This document shows, piece by piece, positions 8,798 to 12,830 of a stretch of DNA of 12,830 nt. Position 1 is the stretch's first letter, and every line of letters starts with the position of its first letter. Where the stretch lies: NCBI GenBank assembly GCA_937920005.1, contig CALETF010000027.1, forward strand, positions 1 through 12,830, written 5' to 3'. This DNA comes from an uncultured Candidatus Altimarinota bacterium (GTDB taxonomy: Bacteria > Patescibacteriota > Gracilibacteria > BD1-5 > JAGOOR01). Both the position numbers and the translations under genes were made by a program. Below the pieces are notes generated by a model. The model had not been told where the DNA came from. It saw nothing but the letters and a program-made list of their open reading frames with translations, and searched no databases.

Positions 8798-9877
8798 TTA
8801 TCCAGCTATTCTCTTCCCAGAAACTTCAGCTACTTTTTTCCCATCCACCTTGAGAGCAAGCTGGCCACAAGCCGCATCTATATCATCACCCATAGTATAT
8901 CGAACTGTCGAAGGAATACCTCGTTCTTCGAGCACTTTTTGAAATTTTTTGATAATCAGAGACGATGTAGGCTGCATATCATTCCCCATGATACCTTCAC
9001 CAGCATTATAAGGTATGAAGTTTACGTGACCCAGTCTCCCTTCCATCAAATCAGCAAGCTCATAGGCATATGGGAGCTTGTCTGTGACACCCTGAATCAT
9101 GATATATTCATAAAAAATTCTCTTATTCGTTTTCTCTACATACTCATCAAGTGTCTTCATGAGGACATCAAGCGGATAAGTGTTATCAACAGGCATTATA
9201 CTCTTGCGTGCTTCATCGTTTGGAGCATGAAGTGATATAGCCAGACTCACTTGCGGATGATCGACCATGAGTTTTTTGATGCCTGGAACAATACCACAAG
9301 TAGAGATGGTAACTCGTCTCTCTGAGAAATTGAGAAATTTTGGACCACAGAAAATCTCGAGAGCTTTGTTCACCTCGGGATAATTGAGAAATGGTTCACC
9401 CATACCCATAAAAACGATATTTCTGAGCTGAAGTCATTCTTTTTTGAGATGATGAATAGCAATCATCACCTGTTCCACGATTTCTCCTACTGTCAGATTT
9501 CGAAGAAGTCCGAGCTTCCCTGTTGCACAAAATGTACATGCCATAGGACAACCAGCCTGACAAGAAATACAGAGCGTATTACGACCAGACAAGTGTCTCA
9601 TAATCACGCATTCGATGTGTTTATCATCGTGGGTATCGAGGAGAAATTTCGTTGTCTGACCATTGGCAGAAGTCGTCACGTGACTGATCTTGAGGATATG
9701 TTGAGTAAAATTTTCTCTAAGAGCATCCCTGAGCTTCGCAGAAATGGTGGTACATTCTCCTATATCTTCTACGAGGTCTTTATACAGTGCCTGAAAAATC
9801 TGAGTAATACGAAAAGGCTTCTCCCCTTGTTCTTCGAGGAATTTTTTGAGTGCAGCATTGTCGTAAATAGAGAGCAT
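8798..9877 (-). CDS. rlmN: 23S rRNA (adenine-2503-C2)/tRNA methyltransferase, radical SAM
   Basis: 359 residues, with UGA = Gly at residue 148 (+ strand 9434-9436); ends at TAA 8798-8800. RlmN methylates C2 of A2503 in 23S rRNA (and A37 of some tRNAs) in the cytoplasm by a radical SAM mechanism. Visible: N-terminal helical domain; the radical SAM cluster motif CPMACTFC with C110, C114 and C117; MGMGEP just after the UGA glycine; the C-terminal GDDIDAACGQL, whose C337 corresponds to the methyl-carrying cysteine, while C105 or a nearby Cys precedes the cluster. Start chosen at ATG 9877: an upstream in-frame TTG at 9916 lies inside the -35 element. Length is close to the family norm. It diverges from tRNA-Val/tsaD, another translation-quality gene. 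Confidence 0.96.
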
Positions 9878-9888
9878 AATTCTCGTGG

Positions 9889-9916
9889 ATTGTATAAGAA
9901 ATAATGCTTTTGACAA
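9889..9916 (-). promoter_or_regulatory. Promoter of rlmN
   Basis: On the minus strand TTGTCA (9916 to 9911) and TACAAT (9894 to 9889) each match the sigma-70 consensus at five of six positions, with a 16-bp spacer. Transcription would begin about 9882, roughly 5 nt before the ATG at 9877, so the mRNA is nearly leaderless. This supports the ATG over the upstream TTG. Confidence 0.6.
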
Positions 9917-9934
9917 ATACTCTCAGAAAAAAAT

Positions 9935-9962
9935 TTTGCAATTTGATACTTTTAAATATAGT
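9935..9962 (+). promoter_or_regulatory. Promoter of tRNA-Val
   Basis: TTTGCA/TTGCAA (9935-9941) and TATAGT (9957-9962) are spaced by 15-16 bp. The predicted start, about 9969, lies 5 nt before the mature tRNA 5' end. The element sits back to back with the rlmN promoter in the 96-nt divergent gap. Confidence 0.5.
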
Positions 9963-9973
9963 AGGCTCACTTT

Positions 9974-10050
9974 GGGTGACTAGCTCAGTTGGTTAGAGCA
10001 CCTGCCTTACAAGCAGGGGGTCATAGGTTCGAATCCTATGTCACCCACCA
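9974..10050 (+). tRNA. tRNA-Val (anticodon UAC), CCA encoded
   Basis: 77 nt fold into a complete cloverleaf. The acceptor stem GGGTGAC pairs with GTCACCC; the D arm is GCTC/GAGC; the anticodon stem CCTGC/GCAGG holds the loop CTTACAA with anticodon TAC at 10008-10010; the T stem ATAGG/CCTAT holds TTCGAAT. The discriminator is A and the CCA end is encoded in the gene. TAC (UAC) reads valine codons GUA/GUG and, if modified, the other GUN codons. It has its own promoter and is followed after 11 nt by a strong terminator. Confidence 0.98.
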
Positions 10051-10061
10051 TTGAAAAACTC

Positions 10062-10090
10062 AATCTCACCCGCAAAGGTGAGATTTTTTT
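10062..10090 (+). terminator. Rho-independent terminator after tRNA-Val
   Basis: A perfect 9-bp stem (AATCTCACC with GGTGAGATT, 10062-10070 and 10077-10085) with loop CGCAAA is followed by a run of seven T (10084-10090). The tsaD ATG comes only 5 nt after the T run, so tsaD either has an unseen start inside this region or relies on read-through. Confidence 0.88.
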
Positions 10091-10095
10091 GAATT

Positions 10096-11082
10096 ATGTA
10101 CCTTCTTGCGTTTGAATCATCCTGTGACGATACCTCAGTAGCACTCCTAAAAAATGGAGAGCTTGTTTCGATGCACACGCACACGCAAGCAGAACATATC
10201 AAAACACTATGAGTTGTTCCAGAAGTGGCTGCTAGACTCCATGCTGATCATATATTTGATTTGATTACAAAAGTGCTCAGCGATGCATGAATAACGCTAG
10301 AAAATATAGATATCTTTGCAGCAACAAGTGAACCAGGACTTGTACCATCGCTCCTGATTGGCAAGACAGTGGCAAAAACGCTCGCCATATCACACAAAAA
10401 ACCACTCATATGGGTCAATCACATCGAAGGACACATTTTTTCACTTTTTCTGGATAGAAAATCTGAAGAATTACTTTTTCCCATGATTGTCCTCTCAGCT
10501 TCTGGCTGACATAATGATCTCTTCTTATGGAGTTCACCTTTTGAAATAGAAAAAATAGGGCACACGGTCGACGATAGTGCTGGAGAAAGTATGGACAAGG
10601 TAGGACGCAGTCTGGGCCTCCCTTTTCCTGCAGGAAAATATATCGATGAACTAGCACAGAAATACAGTCCAGAAACTCACAAAAATATTCCACACTTCCC
10701 TCTCGTTTTGCCAGAAGAGAGCTTAAATTTTTCTTTTTCTGGACTCAAGTCATCAGCTCTCAGAGAAATAGAAATACGAGAAAAAGATCACAGAGAACTG
10801 ACTGAAGCTGACCTTATAGAGATCGCGTACGGCTATCAAAAAACCATAGTGACTATACTCTCAAAACGGCTCATAGAAGCTCAGAAAAAACTTGGAACAA
10901 AAAGTATAGCTCTGGTTGGATGAGTAAGTGCCAATTCAGCTTTGAGAAGTGTTTTGGAAACATATTCTACAGAAAATCATATCTCCTACTACACACCAAA
11001 ATCATTCAAATATTGTGGAGACAATGCTGCCATGATAGGTATGCGAGCTTACTGGGAATACAAGAAACACCTCAAATTATAA
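10096..11082 (+). CDS. tsaD: tRNA N6-threonylcarbamoyladenosine synthase subunit TsaD
   Basis: 328 residues, UGA = Gly at 39, 65, 138 and 276; TAA at 11080-11082. TsaD (Kae1/YgjD) transfers the threonylcarbamoyl group to A37 of tRNAs that read ANN codons, working with TsaB and TsaE. Visible: N-terminal FESSCDDTSVA; GVVPEVAARLH (its first glycine is UGA-coded); metal-binding H109 and H113 in NHIEGH; ASGGHN, with the second glycine UGA-coded; DSAGESMDKVGR; FSGLKS; GGVSAN, again with a UGA glycine; and CGDNAAM with metal ligand D309. All hallmark motifs are intact and length is near the family norm. Its ATG sits 5 nt past the tRNA-Val terminator, so expression may depend on termination efficiency there. 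It ends 4 nt before the convergent membrane-protein stop. Confidence 0.97.
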
Positions 11083-11086
11083 TATA

Positions 11087-11716
11087 TTAATCCTGTATTA
11101 TCTCAGCTGAGAACATAAGAAGAGTGAAACCAGAAAATATCCAAACAAAAAATATCGCAATTATTAAAGCCGCACTCAGGCCAAATACCCAGGCAGGCCA
11201 AGTAGGTTTTCAATTCTCTTTAAGACCTAAGTAAGCAAAACTAAAATGAGGCAGAAAAATAAACAATAAAACTCACCCTATTCATCCTCACATTTTTTGA
11301 GATATTTCTGAAATAATTACGGGTAACATGGGTATATAAAGCGTAAGTGACCACCATCCTGAAATTCATAAAGATTTCATAAGAGGATATATTCTTACAA
11401 GAGGAATCCATGAAAGCACAGGATTAATTTTTGGAGCATATTTTTTACTTAATGAGGAAATTCCGAGTGATGGGCAAAGATAAAGTCCAATTATTCCTGG
11501 GACAATAAATATGAGCACTAAAAATATTGATAATTGGTTAATGAAAGTTAGGTTGTCTGTAAGGGGATCATTTAGAGCTGGGCCTTTTAGACCATCATCT
11601 CAATCCAGGAATACGATACCGTCATCAATACTATCAAGTCATGATTGAATTTCAGCAAAGACATTCTGTGTAATAAAAAGAAAGAAGATGGCAAAGAAAA
11701 CAAAATATTTTTTCAT
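11087..11716 (-). CDS. Multi-pass membrane protein with signal peptide, DUF5684-like (seven UGA = Gly codons)
   Basis: 209 residues from ATG 11716 to TAA 11087-11089; seven of its 19 glycines are UGA (residues 26, 39, 117, 143, 145, 148 and 170). The standard code leaves no piece long enough to be noticed. Residues 1-21 are a clear signal peptide (MKKYFVFFAIFFLFI, cleavage after VFA). After a short acidic segment come hydrophobic helices at about 61-82, 121-138, 147-166 and 178-204. A motif SWIPLVRIYPLMKSLGISGW and a late PTWPAWVFG resemble small membrane proteins of the DUF5684/DUF805 kind, whose function is unknown. The run MGGGIGGV holds three UGA in six codons. The gene is flanked by the SufD-like gene 63 nt upstream and converges with tsaD. 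The frame is convincing because every UGA gives a plausible glycine; the family label is tentative. Confidence 0.85.
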
Positions 11717-11732
11717 ACAAATAGAAATAAAA

Positions 11733-11738
11733 AATATA
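11733..11738 (-). promoter_or_regulatory. Possible -10 element for the membrane protein
   Basis: TATATT on the minus strand ends 16 nt before the ATG at 11716. It falls in the 63-nt gap after the SufD-like gene, which otherwise holds only AT-rich sequence. No convincing -35 is visible, so confidence is low. Confidence 0.25.
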
Positions 11739-11779
11739 GTGAGATGTTATTGGGTAAATATTGAAAATCAATTTACAAT

Positions 11780-12439
11780 CTAAAACATCTTCGACACTTT
11801 CTTCATAACTTCATCCTGATATTTATCATCCAATCCTTGAAGTAATCCCGCAACAGAACTTTTTATCATCATCACAGTGGCATCATCTTTTGGGACACCA
11901 CGAGAACGGAGATAGTAGAGCTTCTCATCTGAGACGCGTTCGATACGAGCGGCATGGCCAGCTTCAACGTCATCCGAATGAACAAGCAGTGATGGAATCC
12001 CTCGGATATTCCCCTTTGAACCAAGAAATATATTTTCTTCGAGGATGTGACCTTTTACTTTTGCTATACCTGCATCTATTTGCACTGTTCCATTGAGTTC
12101 AATGATACCATCATAACCAACAAGAGAGAGGATATGAATATCCGTAATGGTATTTGATTGTCTGAGAGCTGATGTGACATTGACGGAAAGTTTTTCTCAC
12201 TGGGCTGAGAGAAGAAGGAAACGAATGTGGCATTCTGATGAATCAGTAGAGAAATGCACAGAATAAGAACCGGTTCACTGACTGAGGCCATACCAAATAA
12301 GCCTAGTATTATTTGAGACAGTAATAGTTCTCGTTATATTTTCATCTGGATGAGTCGTATCATATACGACAATTTCTCCACCTTGATCGTAGTGAATTTG
12401 CTCGGGAGATTGTGCATGAATCAATAATAAATCTTTCAT
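11780..12439 (-). CDS. Compact SufB/SufD-family iron-sulfur assembly protein, SufD-like
   Basis: 219 residues from ATG 12439 to TAG 11780-11782, with UGA = Gly at residues 55 and 81. SufB and SufD form the scaffold that, with the SufC ATPase, builds iron-sulfur clusters in the cytoplasm. The C-terminal half shows the family's beta-helix repeats (ILEENIFLGSKGNIRGIPSL) and its signature end: the segment with AGHAARIERVSDEKLYYLRS followed by RGVPKDDATVMMI, where the histidine in AGHAA matches the conserved SufD/SufB position. The protein is about half the usual size (SufD about 420, SufB about 470 residues) and lacks the N-terminal helical domain. Its single Cys (in the stretch SECHIRF) is not at the SufB scaffold position. 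It follows glutaredoxin by 16 nt, so the two share a transcript. Which of SufB or SufD it replaces is unclear. Confidence 0.82.
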
Positions 12440-12455
12440 TTAACAGCGTCAAAAA

Positions 12456-12749
12456 CTATAAATAAACAACAGTGGAAGTGAGTTTTTTCATGACTTCTTC
12501 ATTTACATAACCTGCTCAGAGAATAGTCTGAATATCCTCTACAAGAGTTTCCTCCGTACCATAATCAGGGATAATCACATTAGCAATTTCTACTTCTGGA
12601 ACTCCCCTTTGTCATGATTTTTTCATCATCTCATCATTTTTTTGAGGGTGAGCAATAACATCCACTACTTCATATTTGAGTCCAGCCTCATCCAATAATG
12701 AAAGAAGCCTAATGCAAAAAGGACACAATGGTTTAATATAGATTTTCAT
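12456..12749 (-). CDS. Glutaredoxin-like thiol oxidoreductase
   Basis: 97 residues from ATG 12749 to TAG 12456-12458, with UGA = Gly at 46 and 78. The fold starts at once (MKIYIKPLCPFC), with the active-site dithiol C9-P-F-C12, then the helix IRLLSLLDEAG and strand YEVVDV. The cis-proline loop reads GQRGVPEV (P51; its first glycine UGA-coded), and a PDYGTEETL segment takes the place of the usual GG-x-DD motif. Glutaredoxins reduce disulfides or carry iron-sulfur clusters; a dithiol CPFC type suggests redox work, for example with ribonucleotide reductase. The co-transcribed SufD-like gene hints at cluster transfer. The start was chosen where the family begins; the frame stays open upstream to the window edge (ATGs at 12773 and 12824), but that extension has no glutaredoxin character. 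Confidence 0.88.
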
Positions 12750-12829
12750 AGACAATAGATATACTGTCGCCATTGTAATCAATTTCACTATTTGTCGAAT
12801 GAAAGCCATCCTCCTCGAAAACATCCGTT
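12733..12829 (-). CDS. Possible 3' tail of another minus-strand gene (partial)
   Basis: A frame different from that of glutaredoxin is open from the window edge for 31 codons and ends at TAA 12733-12735. It encodes an acidic, polar tail (ending DSISIVYENLY) and would overlap the glutaredoxin start by 17 nt, similar to the 14-nt overlap seen at 7039-7052. The stretch is too short to identify. A third frame ends at TAG 12788-12790 and is a weaker alternative. Confidence 0.35.
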   Translation of the reverse strand, partial: TDVFEEDGFHSTNSEIDYNGDSISIVYENLY

Positions 12830-12830
12830 C

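Noticed and set aside
9449..9904. 151-codon plus-strand open frame
   Set aside because: Antisense shadow of rlmN, whose radical SAM motif on the minus strand is unmistakable.
11101..11112. Perfect 12-bp palindrome TCTCAGCTGAGA near the tsaD/membrane-protein junction
   Set aside because: It lies inside the coding end of the minus-strand gene and has no loop or T run, so it is not a convincing terminator; a single copy gives no support for an operator.

Overview
The window comes from a bacterium that reads UGA as glycine (translation table 25), the code known from the candidate phyla Absconditabacteria (SR1) and Gracilibacteria (BD1-5). Under the standard code most genes here look broken. Read with UGA = Gly, they join into continuous, recognisable proteins. 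I count 40 in-frame TGA codons in 11 of the 13 full or near-full coding regions, and none of these regions ends in TGA (nine end in TAA, four in TAG). In DnaJ and TsaD the TGAs sit exactly where these families carry invariant glycines. The moderate AT richness, dense packing, near absence of Shine-Dalgarno sequences and small proteins fit a reduced CPR/Patescibacteria genome. I cannot separate Gracilibacteria from Absconditabacteria on this window alone.

Layout, left to right. Plus strand: the 3' part of a large membrane protein with a phosphatase-like N-terminal part, one transmembrane helix, a coiled coil and a propeller-like C-terminus (1-1949); a short RecO-like protein 3 nt later (1953-2462); atpD and atpC (ATP synthase beta and epsilon) behind their own promoter (2538-4364); dnaJ (4402-5472). 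Minus strand, converging on dnaJ with a 4-nt overlap: a three-gene unit transcribed from 8744 down to 5469, made of a TPR protein, an actin-like ATPase of the FtsA/PilM type, and a single-pass membrane protein with a large beta-rich C-terminal part. rlmN (8798-9877) lies upstream on the same strand. Diverging from rlmN on the plus strand are tRNA-Val(UAC) with its own terminator and then tsaD (10096-11082). Minus strand again: a multi-pass membrane protein with a signal peptide whose frame holds seven UGA codons (11087-11716), a compact SufD-like protein (11780-12439), a glutaredoxin (12456-12749) and possibly the tail of one more gene at the right edge.

Functionally this is mostly conserved core: energy (AtpDC), protein folding (DnaJ), rRNA and tRNA modification (RlmN, TsaD), recombination repair (RecO) and iron-sulfur/thiol chemistry (SufD-like plus glutaredoxin). 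The less understood parts are the large membrane protein at the left edge and the TPR/actin-like/membrane unit, which looks like a cell-envelope assembly module. No mobile element, CRISPR array or phage gene was seen. No stretch longer than about 110 bases lacks a gene or RNA once the UGA code is applied.
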